Origin: Cupriavidus sp.
Lineage (GTDB): Bacteria > Pseudomonadota > Gammaproteobacteria > Burkholderiales > Burkholderiaceae
Direction: 5' to 3'
Length of the DNA stretch: 61,273 nt
Assembly (NCBI GenBank): GCA_031181345.1
Contig: JAPSLC010000030.1
Location: forward strand, 1-61,273
Below, piece by piece: positions 9,595 through 21,276 of this stretch. The translations under genes and the position numbers were made by a program. How positions within the stretch are numbered: the stretch's first letter is position 1; every line of letters begins with the position of its first letter. A model generated the notes under the pieces. The model saw nothing but the letters and a program-made list of their open reading frames with translations. It made no database searches and was not told where the DNA came from.

Positions 9595-12084
9595 TCAACG
9601 GCTCGCCCCGCTGGCCCGGCCGCGATCGCCCGCCGCAGGCGTCAGCACCAGCGTCTCGAACGCCTTCGCGCCCGCCGGATGCCCGGCGCCCCGGATCGTC
9701 ACGTATTCGCCGCGCGCCCATTGTTCGGTCCAGTCGCGATAGTGCGGCGACAACACGTTGCCGGACTGCCCCGTCGGCGTAATGAAGCGCGAGGCCGACA
9801 GATCGGCCAGATCGTAGATCGCGCGCACGCTGGCGCCATGCACGTTCTCGAATGGCGCCTGTTCGTCGCCGATATTGTGGCGGCCGGCATTGACCGTATA
9901 GGTATCCCCGCCCGTCGGCACCTTGACGTTGAAGAAGCCCGCCAGCGACGGCACCTTGGCGAACGGCCGGTGTTCGGCGCGCGCGGCATGGGCCTGGCCC
10001 CAGCGCCAGCGCCGCGGGTCGTCGCCATAGCGCTGCTGCAGATCGGCGATGGCGCGCTTCCACGCGGCACCCATCGCATCGTTGCAGTCCTCGGGCGCGG
10101 GCGTCTTCGGATCGTCGCACCAGAAACGCCCCAGCCCCCGCGAGCTGCGCAGGATGTTCAGCATGGCCTGTTGCACATTGCGCTGCTCCCACATGCGCGC
10201 GAACACGCCCTCGCCCACCTTGCCCTCGAACATGCCGCGCGAGAGCTCGCGCAGCCAGGCGGTGGCGACCAGCGGCTCGGGGCGGTCCGCCGACATCGTG
10301 CCGTCCCAGCGCGCCAGCGCGGCGAACAGCTCCCGCTCGCGCGCCGGCCGCGTTTCATCGGCGGCGATCGAGGCACCGAGCAGCAGCGGCAAGGCGTCCT
10401 TGACCGCCAGCGACAGCTCGTCCTTCTGGATCGCCGCAAACGTGTCGAGCGTGTGCGGGCGCCGGGCGCCGAGCAAGGCCCGGATGCGGTCGTGCCGATA
10501 CGGCACGGTCCATTCGCTGGTCAGGAAATATGGATAGTCGTCGGGCACGATCTTCTGGTTCGCGGTCACCACGATGCCGCCCGGCGGATTGAAGCTGCGC
10601 GGCAGCTTTTCGAACGGAATGAAGCCGCCCCAGTCGTAGCGCGCGTCCCAGCCCGGCGCCGGTGCCAGCCCCTTCAGGTCGTTGGCGGCCTGCCGCAACG
10701 GCACGCGGCCGGGCGCGATGAAGCCGATATTGCCGTCGACATCGGCATAGACCGCGCTCTGCTGCGGCGTATGGAAGTCGCGCAGCGCCTCGGTGAAGCT
10801 CGTCCAGTCATGCGCGCGGTTCAGCTTCAGGCCGGCCTGTACAGTGCGATCGTCCGGCCGCAGGGCGACCCATTGAAAGGCCACCACGTACTGCGCGCCC
10901 AGCGGCGCAACGGCCGCGGCAAGCGGGTCGGCGACATCGGAGATCACCGGCCCGTGGCGGGTCGAGCGGATCCGGATCGTCACGTCGGGCTGGTCCTTGA
11001 CCCGGATGGTCTCCTCGCGCACCGCGAAATCCGCCCAGCCATTGGGCGTCTGGTACTGCTCGGGGCGGCCGGGACGGAGCCGTTCGATATACAGGTCCTG
11101 CAGATCCGGCGCGGTATTGGTAAAGCCCCACGCGATGCGCGGCGTATGGCCGATCACGACCACCGGCATGCCGGGCAAGGTGGCGCCGGTCACGTCCAGC
11201 CCCGGCGCGCGCAGCGTGGCGAAATACCACAGCGCCGGCGCCTGCAGGCCCAGATGCAGATCGTTGGCCAGCAGCGGCTTTCCCGAGCGCGTATGGGCGC
11301 CGGAGACGACCCAGTTGTTCGAGCCCATGCCTTCGACCAGCCCCGGCGGCGCGGCGGCCTCGACGCTGGCCATCGCCGTGGTCAGCGGCGCCAGTTGCCG
11401 GTACAGCGCGGGATAATCGGTCGTGCGCAGCGGCTGCTCGCCTGGATACGGCGCCAGCAACTCGTTGATGCGCGACAGCGGCAGCGTCTGCGCCAGCCGC
11501 ATGCGCAGCACCTCGCGGCTCCAGTTGGCGCTCAGGTCCCAGGCCATCATGGTCTGCCAGGCCAGCGTATCTGCCGGCTCCCAGCGTTCGGGCACGGTGC
11601 GCAGGATCGCGAATTCGGGCGGCAGCGGGCCCTTGTGGCTGGCGATGCCGGCATTGACGCCCGCGGCATAGGCCTGCAGCGCGGCGCGCGTGTCCGGGGT
11701 GCTGGCGGCGAAGGCGGCCTCGGCGTTGCGGCGTACGCCGATGGTGCGCAGGAAGCGATCGGTCGGCAGTGCGCTCGGCCCCAGGATCTCGGCCAGCCGT
11801 CCCGAGGCGATGCGCTTGTTCATCTGCATCTGCCAGAGCCGGTCCTGCGCATGGACGAAGCCCAGTCCGAAATAGGCATCGAGCGGATCGCCTGCCTCGA
11901 TGCGCGGAATCGCATGGCGGTCGCGCACGATGGTGACGCGCCCGTGCAAACCCGCCAGCGCGACGGTGCCCGCAACCTCGGGCTGCGACGCCTGCCGATA
12001 CCAGGCATAGCCGCCGATCGCCGCGGCCAGTGCCAGGCCCGCCAGGATCACCGTCAGCCATGCCAGCCGCTTGAGCCAATGCAT
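9595..12084 (-). CDS. Penicillin acylase-like N-terminal-nucleophile amidase
   Basis: Ntn-hydrolase of the penicillin/AHL acylase family, made as a precursor and cut to two chains so that an N-terminal Ser becomes the nucleophile. The expected cleavage point is before Ser255 in GMGSNNWVVSG. The 829-residue protein has an N-terminal hydrophobic segment (about 8-28) that is a signal peptide or anchor, so it probably acts in the periplasm. Substrate could be an N-acyl-homoserine lactone, acyl-amino acid or other amide; the sequence does not decide. The start is the ATG at 12084 just before the hydrophobic segment; a further 27 residues upstream are low-complexity Gln/Thr and fall in a tandem-repeat leader. 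Confidence 0.85.
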   Translation of the reverse strand: MHWLKRLAWLTVILAGLALAAAIGGYAWYRQASQPEVAGTVALAGLHGRVTIVRDRHAIPRIEAGDPLDAYFGLGFVHAQDRLWQMQMNKRIASGRLAEILGPSALPTDRFLRTIGVRRNAEAAFAASTPDTRAALQAYAAGVNAGIASHKGPLPPEFAILRTVPERWEPADTLAWQTMMAWDLSANWSREVLRMRLAQTLPLSRINELLAPYPGEQPLRTTDYPALYRQLAPLTTAMASVEAAAPPGLVEGMGSNNWVVSGAHTRSGKPLLANDLHLGLQAPALWYFATLRAPGLDVTGATLPGMPVVVIGHTPRIAWGFTNTAPDLQDLYIERLRPGRPEQYQTPNGWADFAVREETIRVKDQPDVTIRIRSTRHGPVISDVADPLAAAVAPLGAQYVVAFQWVALRPDDRTVQAGLKLNRAHDWTSFTEALRDFHTPQQSAVYADVDGNIGFIAPGRVPLRQAANDLKGLAPAPGWDARYDWGGFIPFEKLPRSFNPPGGIVVTANQKIVPDDYPYFLTSEWTVPYRHDRIRALLGARRPHTLDTFAAIQKDELSLAVKDALPLLLGASIAADETRPARERELFAALARWDGTMSADRPEPLVATAWLRELSRGMFEGKVGEGVFARMWEQRNVQQAMLNILRSSRGLGRFWCDDPKTPAPEDCNDAMGAAWKRAIADLQQRYGDDPRRWRWGQAHAARAEHRPFAKVPSLAGFFNVKVPTGGDTYTVNAGRHNIGDEQAPFENVHGASVRAIYDLADLSASRFITPTGQSGNVLSPHYRDWTEQWARGEYVTIRGAGHPAGAKAFETLVLTPAAGDRGRASGASR

Positions 12085-12120
12085 CGCCTGTCCCCTCCCC
12101 CGTCCAACCGTTCGTTGCGT

Positions 12121-12162
12121 TGTCGTGCTGTTGTTGAGGCGCTGTTGTCGACGTGCTGTTGT
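12121..12162. repeat. Three 14-base tandem repeats upstream of the acylase gene
   Basis: Units 12121-12134, 12135-12148 and 12149-12162 all end in GYGCTGTTGT. They lie in the leader of the acylase gene, 37-78 bases before its ATG. A short repeat array like this can vary by slippage and so alter leader length, but I see no direct sign of function. Confidence 0.5.
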
Positions 12163-12175
12163 CAATTATCGTCGA

Positions 12176-12205
12176 CGCAAAAATGCCCGGACAGGCCGGG
12201 CATTT
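12176..12205 (-). terminator. Rho-independent terminator of the aldehyde dehydrogenase gene
   Basis: AAATGCCCGG and CCGGGCATTT form a perfect 10-pair stem with a five-base loop (12181-12205). On the minus strand the stem is followed by five T. It lies 17 bases after the dehydrogenase stop. Confidence 0.85.
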
Positions 12206-12221
12206 CCAAAGCGGTCGGCGC

Positions 12222-13655
12222 TCAGGCCGCGGGCTTCTTCAGCTGCAGCGCCTTGTACTCGAGGAACTCCTCCAGGCCGTACTTGCCCGCCTCGCGTCCA
12301 TGGCCCGACTGCTTGAAGCCGCCGAACGGCGCCAGCATGTTGAAAGGCCCGCCATTGATATCGACCTGACCGGTGCGGATGCGGCGCGCCACGCGGATCG
12401 CGCGCGCCTCGTCGCCCGACCACACGCCGCCGCCCAGGCCGTAGACGCTGTCGTTGGCAATGCGCACCGCGTCTTCCTCGGTGTCGTAGCAGATGATCGA
12501 CAGCACCGGGCCGAAGATTTCTTCCTGCGCGACGGTCGCCTTGGGATCGACGTTGCCGAGCACGGTCGGCTGCACGAAGAAGCCCTTGTCCAGGCCGGCC
12601 GGCGGCTCGGTGCCGCCCGTCACCAGCTCGGCGCCCTCGTTCAGCCCGCGCTGGATATATCCGGTCACGCGGTCCTTCTGCGCGGCCGAGATCAGCGGTC
12701 CAAGCCTGGTGGTCTCCTGCAGCGGATCGCCCACGGTAAAGCCCGCCACCACCTTCTTGACGATCTCCTTGACCTCGTCATAGCGAGCCCGCGGCACCAG
12801 CATCCGGGTATGCGCCGAGCAGGTCTGGCCGGAGTTCAGGAAGCAGGCGTTGACGGTGCCCTTGACCGCGGCCGGCAGGTCGGCGTCGTCGAGGATCACC
12901 GAGGCGGACTTGCCGCCCAGTTCCAGCGCGACCCGCTTGACGGTCTGCGCCGCCAGCTCGGAGACGCGCTTGCCGGCGCGGGTCGAACCGGTGAACGACA
13001 CCATGTCGACCTCGCGGTGGCTCGCCAGCACCTCGCCGACCACCGGGCCGTAGCCGGTCACCAGGTTGAACACGCCCGGCGGCAGGCCAGCCGCCTCGAT
13101 CACCTCGGCCAGCACGAAGGCGTTCAGCGGCGCCACCTCGGACGGCTTGAGCACCACGGTGCAGCCGGCGGCCAGCGCGGGCGCGACCTTCAGCGTGATC
13201 TGGTTCAGCGGGTAGTTCCACGGCGTGATGGCCGCGACCACGCCGACCGGCTCGCGCACCACCAGGGAGTTGCCGACCTCTTCCTCGAAGGTGAAGGACT
13301 CGACCAGCTTGGCGGCCTGGCTCCAGTTGAAGACCGGGCCGCCGACCTGGATCGCGCGGGCCAGCTTGATCGGCATGCCGACCTCGGCGGCGATCAGCTG
13401 CGCCAGTTCCTCGGTGCGCGCCTTCAGCCCCTCGGCGATCTTGCGGATATAGTCCGCGCGCTGCTGCGGCGGCGTCGCGGCCCAGCCGTCGAAGGCGGCC
13501 CGGGCCGCCTGGATGGCATCCTCGGCGTCGCGGGCATGGCCTTCGGGAATCCGGCCCATCACCTCTTCGGTGGTGGAGTGGATCACGTCGATCTGCCCGG
13601 TGCCGTGCGGGGTCACCCATTTGCCGTTGATAAAGAGTTTGTCTCGTTGCTGCAT
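12222..13655 (-). CDS. NAD(P)-dependent aldehyde dehydrogenase
   Basis: Member of the aldehyde dehydrogenase superfamily, oxidising an unidentified aldehyde to the acid. The 477-residue protein shows the conserved Asn147 in TPWNYP, the general base Glu245 in LELGGKSA and the catalytic Cys279 in NSGQTCSA; all key residues are intact. The ATG at 13655 has AGGA nine bases upstream; a GTG two codons earlier sits too close to that site. It is monocistronic: bounded by terminators on both sides. A minus-strand TACAAT (13769-13764) could be its -10 box. Confidence 0.9.
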   Translation of the reverse strand: MQQRDKLFINGKWVTPHGTGQIDVIHSTTEEVMGRIPEGHARDAEDAIQAARAAFDGWAATPPQQRADYIRKIAEGLKARTEELAQLIAAEVGMPIKLARAIQVGGPVFNWSQAAKLVESFTFEEEVGNSLVVREPVGVVAAITPWNYPLNQITLKVAPALAAGCTVVLKPSEVAPLNAFVLAEVIEAAGLPPGVFNLVTGYGPVVGEVLASHREVDMVSFTGSTRAGKRVSELAAQTVKRVALELGGKSASVILDDADLPAAVKGTVNACFLNSGQTCSAHTRMLVPRARYDEVKEIVKKVVAGFTVGDPLQETTRLGPLISAAQKDRVTGYIQRGLNEGAELVTGGTEPPAGLDKGFFVQPTVLGNVDPKATVAQEEIFGPVLSIICYDTEEDAVRIANDSVYGLGGGVWSGDEARAIRVARRIRTGQVDINGGPFNMLAPFGGFKQSGHGREAGKYGLEEFLEYKALQLKKPAA

Positions 13656-13871
13656 AGCCACAATTCCTCGGTAAGCCGTCAGGCGTTAAACCCTTCGGTG
13701 TTTCCAACCTGATTCAGGCGTTTCAGGGCGTTTGCCGTTGTTATCAATCTTTTCTGTGCCGACATTGTAGAGCCGATTTTGTCCGCCGATATCGCCTGGC
13801 CCTACCGGGCCCGCCACGCGGGCGCCAATATCCCGCCGATAATCGCGCGTGGCGCGCGAACCCCGGCCATG

Positions 13872-13907
13872 AAAAAAGGCCGCAACGCGTCGATGCGTTG
13901 CGGCCTT
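13872..13907 (-). terminator. Rho-independent terminator of the ABC-F gene
   Basis: A perfect 13-pair stem (13876-13888 with 13895-13907) with a six-base loop is followed on the minus strand by six T (13877-13872). It lies 54 bases after the ABC-F stop codon. Confidence 0.9.
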
Positions 13908-13960
13908 CGTTCACTGGCGGGCCCGCGGGGGAGCGGCGGGCGGAGACGGGCGGAAGCCGG

Positions 13961-15583
13961 TCAGCCGGCGATCCCCTGCGACTCCAGGTATTCGTCGTAG
14001 GTGCCCAGATAATCGGTCACCGTGCCGTCGGTGCGGATCTCGATGATCCGCGTGGCCAGCGCGCTGACGAATTCCCGGTCGTGCGACACAAAGATCAACG
14101 TGCCGGTGAACTTGTCCAGCGCGATCTGCAGCGACTCGATCGACTCCATGTCCATGTGGTTGGTCGGCTCGTCCAGCGCCAGCACGTTATGCCGGCCCAG
14201 CATCAGCTTGCCCCAGATCATGCGGCCCTTCTCGCCGCCGGACAGCACCTTGACGGACTTCTTGATGTCGTCGGCCGAGAACAGCAGCCGGCCCAGCGTA
14301 CCGCGCAGCGACTGGTCGTCGTCGCCGGCTTGCGTCCACTGGGTCATCCAGTCCATCAGGTTGGTCTCTTCCGGAAACTCCTCGTAGGTGTCCTGGGGCA
14401 TGTAGCCGACATTGGCGTTCTCGGCCCACTTGACCGTGCCGTGGTCGACCTCGATGCCGCGCTGCACGCCGCTCTGCACCGCGCCGTCCAGCAGGCAGCG
14501 CAGCAGCGTGGTCTTGCCCGCGCCGTTCTCGCCAATGATGGCGACGCGCTCGCCGGCCTGGATCGACAGCGACAGGTTGTTCAGGATGCGGCGGTCATAG
14601 GCCTTGCTGATGTTCTCGGCGGTGACCGCCAGGTTGTGCAGCTTCTTCTCGAACTCGAAGCGGATGAACGGGTTCTGGCGCGACGACGGCTTGATGTCCT
14701 CGACCTTGATCTTGTCGATCTGCTTCAGGCGCGAGGTGGCCTGGCGTGCCTTGGACTTGTTGGCCGAGAAGCGGCGCACGAAATCCTGCAGTTCGGTGAT
14801 CCGCTCCTTGGCGCGCGCATTGGCGGCCATCTGGCGCTCTCGGGCCTGCATCGACGCTTCCATGTAGTCGTCGTAGTTGCCCGGGTAGACCTTCAGCGTG
14901 CCGTAGTCCATGTCGGCCATGTGCGTACAGACCGAGTTCAGGAAGTGGCGATCGTGCGAAATGATGATCATGGTGGAATTGCGCTCGTTGAGCACATGTT
15001 CCAGCCAGCGGATCGTGTTGATGTCCAGGTTGTTGGTCGGCTCGTCCAGCAGCAGCACGTCCGGATTCGAGAACAGCGCCTGCGCCAGCAGCACGCGCAG
15101 CTTCCAGCCCGGCGCGATATTGCTCATCGTGCCCTGGTGCTGGTCGGTCGGGATGCCGACACCCAGCAACAGCTCGCCGGCGCGCGCCTCGGCCGTATAG
15201 CCGTCGTACTCGGCGTACTTGGCCTCGAGCTCGGCGGCCTTCATATAGTCTTCGTCGGTCGCCTCGGGATTCGCGTAGATCGCATCGCGTTCCTGCGCCG
15301 CCGCCCACATCTCGGTATGGCCCATCATCACCACGTCCAGCACGCGCATGTCTTCATAGGCGAACTGGTCCTGGCGCAGCTTGCCCAGGCGCACGCCCGG
15401 TTCCAGCATCACGTTGCCGGCGCTCGGCTCCAGGTCGCCGCCAAGGATCTTCATGAAGGTGGACTTGCCGCAGCCGTTCGCGCCGATCAGGCCGTAGCGG
15501 TTGCCCTCGCCGAACTTGACCGAGATATTCTCGAACAAGGGCTTGGGGCCGAACTGCATGGTGATGTTTGCGGTAGATAGCAC
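13961..15583 (-). CDS. ybiT: YbiT-type ABC-F ribosome-associated ATPase
   Basis: Soluble twin-ATPase of the ABC-F family, which acts at the ribosomal E site rather than in transport. The 540 residues contain two nucleotide-binding domains with Walker A motifs GANGCGKST and GENGAGKTT, two [20 protein letters not shown]alker B motifs, and between them a charged linker. The first signature motif is replaced by APGWKLR, as in YbiT, while the second is LSGGEKGR. The start is taken as GTG 15583, which gives the family N-terminus [11 protein letters not shown] and has AAAGG upstream; the longer in-frame ATG at 15694 adds an unlikely Pro-rich tail. Confidence 0.88.
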   Translation of the reverse strand: MLSTANITMQFGPKPLFENISVKFGEGNRYGLIGANGCGKSTFMKILGGDLEPSAGNVMLEPGVRLGKLRQDQFAYEDMRVLDVVMMGHTEMWAAAQERDAIYANPEATDEDYMKAAELEAKYAEYDGYTAEARAGELLLGVGIPTDQHQGTMSNIAPGWKLRVLLAQALFSNPDVLLLDEPTNNLDINTIRWLEHVLNERNSTMIIISHDRHFLNSVCTHMADMDYGTLKVYPGNYDDYMEASMQARERQMAANARAKERITELQDFVRRFSANKSKARQATSRLKQIDKIKVEDIKPSSRQNPFIRFEFEKKLHNLAVTAENISKAYDRRILNNLSLSIQAGERVAIIGENGAGKTTLLRCLLDGAVQSGVQRGIEVDHGTVKWAENANVGYMPQDTYEEFPEETNLMDWMTQWTQAGDDDQSLRGTLGRLLFSADDIKKSVKVLSGGEKGRMIWGKLMLGRHNVLALDEPTNHMDMESIESLQIALDKFTGTLIFVSHDREFVSALATRIIEIRTDGTVTDYLGTYDEYLESQGIAG

Positions 15584-15846
15584 GTCGAAGAACCTTTTGG
15601 AATGCGGTGTAACGGTGAGGGCGGGCGGTGAAGGCGGCGGATCGGCAAGTCGCGCCTGGACGATTTGGCGAAAGCTGCCGACGGCGTGCCGCATGGCGCG
15701 GCGGGCTGGGCCAACGGAGCAACCGTGGCGCGTGGCCGGACAGGCCTGGGCCCTTCACCTCGCGAAGAATCGGGGATTTTACCATTCCTGGCCCAACCAG
15801 GCGCGGGGATGGCGGCGCCGGATCCCGCCGGACCCTGGCAAACCCC

Positions 15847-17931
<2,085 letters not shown>

Positions 17932-17964
17932 GAAGACCGGTGCCGGGTACCGTGCGGCGGAAGC

Positions 17965-18600
17965 CTAGCGGATGCCCAGCAGCTTGTGGGTTTGCAGCGA
18001 AAGGCGCCAGAGCGGATGACGCTGGCAGAAATCGACCGCGAGGGCGGTATTCTCGCGCGCCAGCGGGCCGTCCATCGGCTGCACGAGGAAATAGCGGAAA
18101 TCCAGCGCCTCGTATGCCGCGAAGTCCTGGCCGGGCTGCGGAATCACGACCTTGAGCTCGTCGCCGCGCGTGACCACCAGCTCGGCGCCCATCTTCGGGC
18201 TGACGCAGATCCAGTCGATGCCGTCGGGCACCGCGATCGTGCCGTTGGTCTCGATCGCGATCTCGAAGCCCTGCGCATGCAGCGCGTCGATCAGCGGCGC
18301 ATCGAGCTGCAGCAGCGGCTCGCCGCCGGTGCACACCACCAGCGGGCGGCCGCCCTCGCCTTGCGGCCACTGCGAGGCGACCTGCGCGGCAAGCTCCTCG
18401 GCGCTGCGGTACTTGCCGCCCACCGTGCCGTCGGTGCCGACGAAATCCGTATCGCAGAAGCGGCAGATCGCCTGCTCGCGGTCCTGCTCGCGGCCGGTCC
18501 ACAGATTGCAGCCCGCGAAGCGGCAGAACACGGCGGCGCGGCCCGCGTTGGCGCCCTCGCCCTGCAGGGTGTAGAAGATTTCCTTGACGGCGTAAGTCAT
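17965..18600 (-). CDS. queE: 7-carboxy-7-deazaguanine synthase QueE (CX14CX2C type)
   Basis: Radical SAM enzyme that contracts 6-carboxytetrahydropterin to 7-carboxy-7-deazaguanine, the step after QueD. The 4Fe-4S cysteines are Cys31, Cys46 and Cys49, that is CX14CX2C instead of the usual CX3CX2C; this insertion is known from the Burkholderia QueE subclass. The SAM-binding CTGGEP follows. The start ATG at 18600 is chosen because the sequence upstream, though open, encodes an unrelated Pro-rich stretch. Length 211 fits the short Burkholderia form. Confidence 0.93.
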   Translation of the reverse strand: MTYAVKEIFYTLQGEGANAGRAAVFCRFAGCNLWTGREQDREQAICRFCDTDFVGTDGTVGGKYRSAEELAAQVASQWPQGEGGRPLVVCTGGEPLLQLDAPLIDALHAQGFEIAIETNGTIAVPDGIDWICVSPKMGAELVVTRGDELKVVIPQPGQDFAAYEALDFRYFLVQPMDGPLARENTALAVDFCQRHPLWRLSLQTHKLLGIR

Positions 18601-18757
18601 GCTTGCGGTCGGTTCGACCTGTCGGTTCGACTGGATAGTTGGCGACGGGACGGTGCCCTGGCTATTCCTGCCATGCAGGGCGGATGCCGGTGCGGCTGGC
18701 CCTGGCGGGGGCGTTCCCGGTCGCGCGGGGGGAACGCGCCAGTATACCAAAGACGCC

Positions 18758-19696
18758 TCAATGCCGCAGACGCATGGCCGGCGGGCGGTCCGAGGCCTGG
18801 CGCGGGGCTTCGTCCTGCATCCGCGCCGCCAGGAAGTCCAGGAAGCAGGCGATGCGCGCCGACAGCTGGGTGTTCAGATAGTAGACCGCATGGATGGGCT
18901 GACGCACATCGAGCGTCTCGCGCGGGAACAACTGCACCAGGTCGCCGCGGGCCCGGTCCTGCGCGGTCATGAAGTCGGCCAGGCACACCACGCCCTGGCC
19001 CGCCAGCGCCAGCTGGCGCAGCGTCTCGCCGCTGGAGGCGGACACCGCCGGCATGATCTCGAACTCGTTGCCGGCCTCGTCGCGCAGCGGCCAGCGGTTC
19101 AGGCTGTCGGGCTGCGTAAAGCCCAGCAGGCTGTGACCGGCCAGCTCCCGGACCGAACGCGGACGGCCGCGCGCCTTCAGGTAGGCGGGGCTGGCCAGCA
19201 CCCGCAGCCGGCTGTGGCACAGCGGCCGGGCATGCAGCGTCGAATCGCGCAGCGCGCCGATGCGGATCGCGACGTCGGTGCGGTGCTCCAGCAGATCGAT
19301 GATCTGGTCGCTGCTGTGCAGCTCGAGCTCGATCTCGGGATAGGCGCGGCGGAAGTCCTCGACCAGCGGCACCACCACATGGAGCATGAACGGCGAGGCC
19401 GCGTTGACGCGCAGCTTGCCGGCCGGCTTCTGCCGCCGCAGCGCGATCTGGTCCTCGGCCTGGTCCACCGCGCCCAGGATGGCGCGGGCATGCGCCAGCA
19501 GCGCGGCGCCCTCCTCGGTCAGTTCCAGCCGGCGCGTGGTCCGCCGCAGCAACGCGGTGGCGAGCTTGTCCTCGAGCCGCGCCAGCGCCCGGCTGACGCC
19601 GGAGACGGTCTGGCCCAGCTGGTCGGCCGCCGCGGTGATCGAGCCGCTGTCGACCACGGTGACGAAGGCCAGCAATTCTTCCAGGGTCATTTTCAT
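18758..19696 (-). CDS. LysR-family regulator next to an MFS transporter
   Basis: A 312-residue LysR regulator: winged HTH at the N-terminus (about residues 3-60, ITAAADQLGQTVSGVSRALARLE) and a periplasmic-binding-like effector domain. The ATG at 19696 has AGGAA eight bases upstream; a frame to 19786 is rejected because it crosses the putative operator. It is divergent from the MFS gene at 19854, which it most likely controls. Effector unknown. Confidence 0.9.
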   Translation of the reverse strand: MKMTLEELLAFVTVVDSGSITAAADQLGQTVSGVSRALARLEDKLATALLRRTTRRLELTEEGAALLAHARAILGAVDQAEDQIALRRQKPAGKLRVNAASPFMLHVVVPLVEDFRRAYPEIELELHSSDQIIDLLEHRTDVAIRIGALRDSTLHARPLCHSRLRVLASPAYLKARGRPRSVRELAGHSLLGFTQPDSLNRWPLRDEAGNEFEIMPAVSASSGETLRQLALAGQGVVCLADFMTAQDRARGDLVQLFPRETLDVRQPIHAVYYLNTQLSARIACFLDFLAARMQDEAPRQASDRPPAMRLRH

Positions 19697-19763
19697 GGCG
19701 GGGGTTCCTGCGGAGCGAAAGGACCGGTCCGGACCGGCGGAGCCGGGCACGGCGATTGTTGAC

Positions 19764-19805
19764 TGCCGATCAAATATTTTCTTCATATTAACGGATTAAT
19801 CGGCA
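19764..19805. promoter_or_regulatory. Inverted repeat between LysR and MFS genes
   Basis: TGCCGATCAA (19764-19773) and TTAATCGGCA (19796-19805) are inverted repeats matching at 9 of 10 positions, separated by 22 AT-rich bases. The site lies in the divergent intergenic region 49 bases before the MFS start, a usual place for a LysR binding site. Confidence 0.5.
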
Positions 19806-19853
19806 AGCAGGCCAGGGGCACAATGCGTGCCATTCCGATATCTGGAGGCCATC

Positions 19854-21059
19854 ATGCCCCTCGCCTTGCTGGCGCTGACGATCAGCGCATTCGCCATCGG
19901 CACGACGGAGTTCGTCATCGTCGGCCTGATTCCCACCGTCGCGGCCGACCTGCACGTGTCGCTGCCCTCGGCCGGCCTGCTGGTCAGCCTGTACGCGCTC
20001 GGCGTCGCCGTCGGCGCCCCGCTGCTGACGGCGCTGACCGGCCGCCTGCCGCGCAAGACCCTGCTGCTGTCGCTGATGGCGCTGTTCACGCTGGGCAACC
20101 TGCTGGCCTGGCAGGCGCCCGGCTACGGCTCGCTGGTCCTGGCCCGCGTGCTGACCGGCCTCGCCCATGGCGTGTTCTTCTCGATCGGCTCGACCATCGC
20201 CACCGCGCTGGTGCCGCGGGAGAAGGCCGCCAGCGCGATCGCCATCATGTTCACCGGCCTGACCGTCGCGCTGGTGACCGGCGTGCCGCTGGGCACCTTC
20301 ATCGGCCAGCATTTCGGCTGGCGCGAGACCTTCCTGGCCGTCTCCGCGCTGGGCGTGGTCGCCTTCGTCGGCAGCCTGCTGTTCGTGCCGTCCGGCATCC
20401 GTCATACGCCGCCCGCCTCGCTGATGCAGCAGGCGCGCGTGCTGGCCGAACCGCGGCTGCTGCTGGTCTATGCGAAGACGGCGATCGGCTACGGCGGCTC
20501 GTTCATCCCCTTCACCTTCCTCGCGCCGATCCTGCAGGACGTCTCCGGCTTCGACGCCGGCGCCGTCAGCCTGGTGATGCTGGTATACGGCCTGTCGGTC
20601 GCCGTGGGCAATATCTGGGGCGGCCGCCTGGCCGACCGCCACGGCCCGATTCCGGCGCTCAAGACGATGTTCGTGCTGCTGGCCGCGGTGCTGCTGGTGC
20701 TGAACTTCACCGCGCCGCATCGGTGGCTGGTGGTGGCGACGGTGCTGGCCTGGGGCGCGGTTGCCTTCGGCAACGTGCCGGGCCTGCAGGTCTATGTCGT
20801 CAAGCAGGCCGAGCGCTTCACGCCGCAGGCGGTCGACGTCGCCTCGGGTCTCAATATCGCCGCATTCAATCTCGGCATCGCCGCCGCGGCATGGGCGGGC
20901 GGCCTGATCGTGACGCACCTGGGCCTGATGCACACGCCGTGGATCGGCGCGGCCGTGGTGCTGGTCGCGCTGGCGCTGACGGTCTGGAGCGGGCGCCTGG
21001 ATCGCGCCGACGGCGTGGTCCATCGCGGTGGCGGCACCGCCGGTGCGATGTCGCACTGA
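19854..21059 (+). CDS. MFS efflux transporter of the AraJ/YdhP type
   Basis: A 401-residue, 12-helix major facilitator protein of the drug/sugar efflux type; the first helix carries IGTTEFVIVGLIPTVAADL and the helix 2-3 loop region the RLPRKTLLL motif typical of AraJ-like permeases. TCTGGAGG is six bases before the ATG at 19854. Substrate is unknown; divergent LysR suggests inducible export of a small organic compound. A GC-rich hairpin follows. Confidence 0.88.
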   Translation: MPLALLALTISAFAIGTTEFVIVGLIPTVAADLHVSLPSAGLLVSLYALGVAVGAPLLTALTGRLPRKTLLLSLMALFTLGNLLAWQAPGYGSLVLARVLTGLAHGVFFSIGSTIATALVPREKAASAIAIMFTGLTVALVTGVPLGTFIGQHFGWRETFLAVSALGVVAFVGSLLFVPSGIRHTPPASLMQQARVLAEPRLLLVYAKTAIGYGGSFIPFTFLAPILQDVSGFDAGAVSLVMLVYGLSVAVGNIWGGRLADRHGPIPALKTMFVLLAAVLLVLNFTAPHRWLVVATVLAWGAVAFGNVPGLQVYVVKQAERFTPQAVDVASGLNIAAFNLGIAAAAWAGGLIVTHLGLMHTPWIGAAVVLVALALTVWSGRLDRADGVVHRGGGTAGAMSH

Positions 21060-21074
21060 CCGGCCATGCGAACG

Positions 21075-21107
21075 GCGTGGCGGCGCGCGGCAAGCCCGCC
21101 GCCACGC
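21075..21107 (+). terminator. GC-rich hairpin after the MFS gene
   Basis: GCGTGGCGGC (21075-21084) and GCCGCCACGC (21098-21107) form a perfect 10-pair stem 15 bases after the MFS stop. No T-run follows, so its strength as a terminator is uncertain. The rest of the 217-base gap shows only the leader of the next gene. Confidence 0.4.
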
Positions 21108-21276
21108 GTGAAATCTGCACCGCTTGCCGGCCAATGCTTCAAGTGTGTCTGCGCCCCGCCCCGCGCATGTGATCCATGCCACCACGGCATGCAACTTGCG
21201 TCGCGTTAGCCCGTCTGCGCGCAAAGACAGAACGCCCGGCGACGCCCGGCGATATCACACATCCTGGAGAGACAGC

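Noticed and set aside
9247..12369. A 1040-codon open frame antisense to the penicillin acylase gene
   Set aside because: Its translation is Arg/His/Gln-rich noise typical of antisense frames in GC-rich DNA; the minus-strand gene has a signal anchor and catalytic Ser motif.
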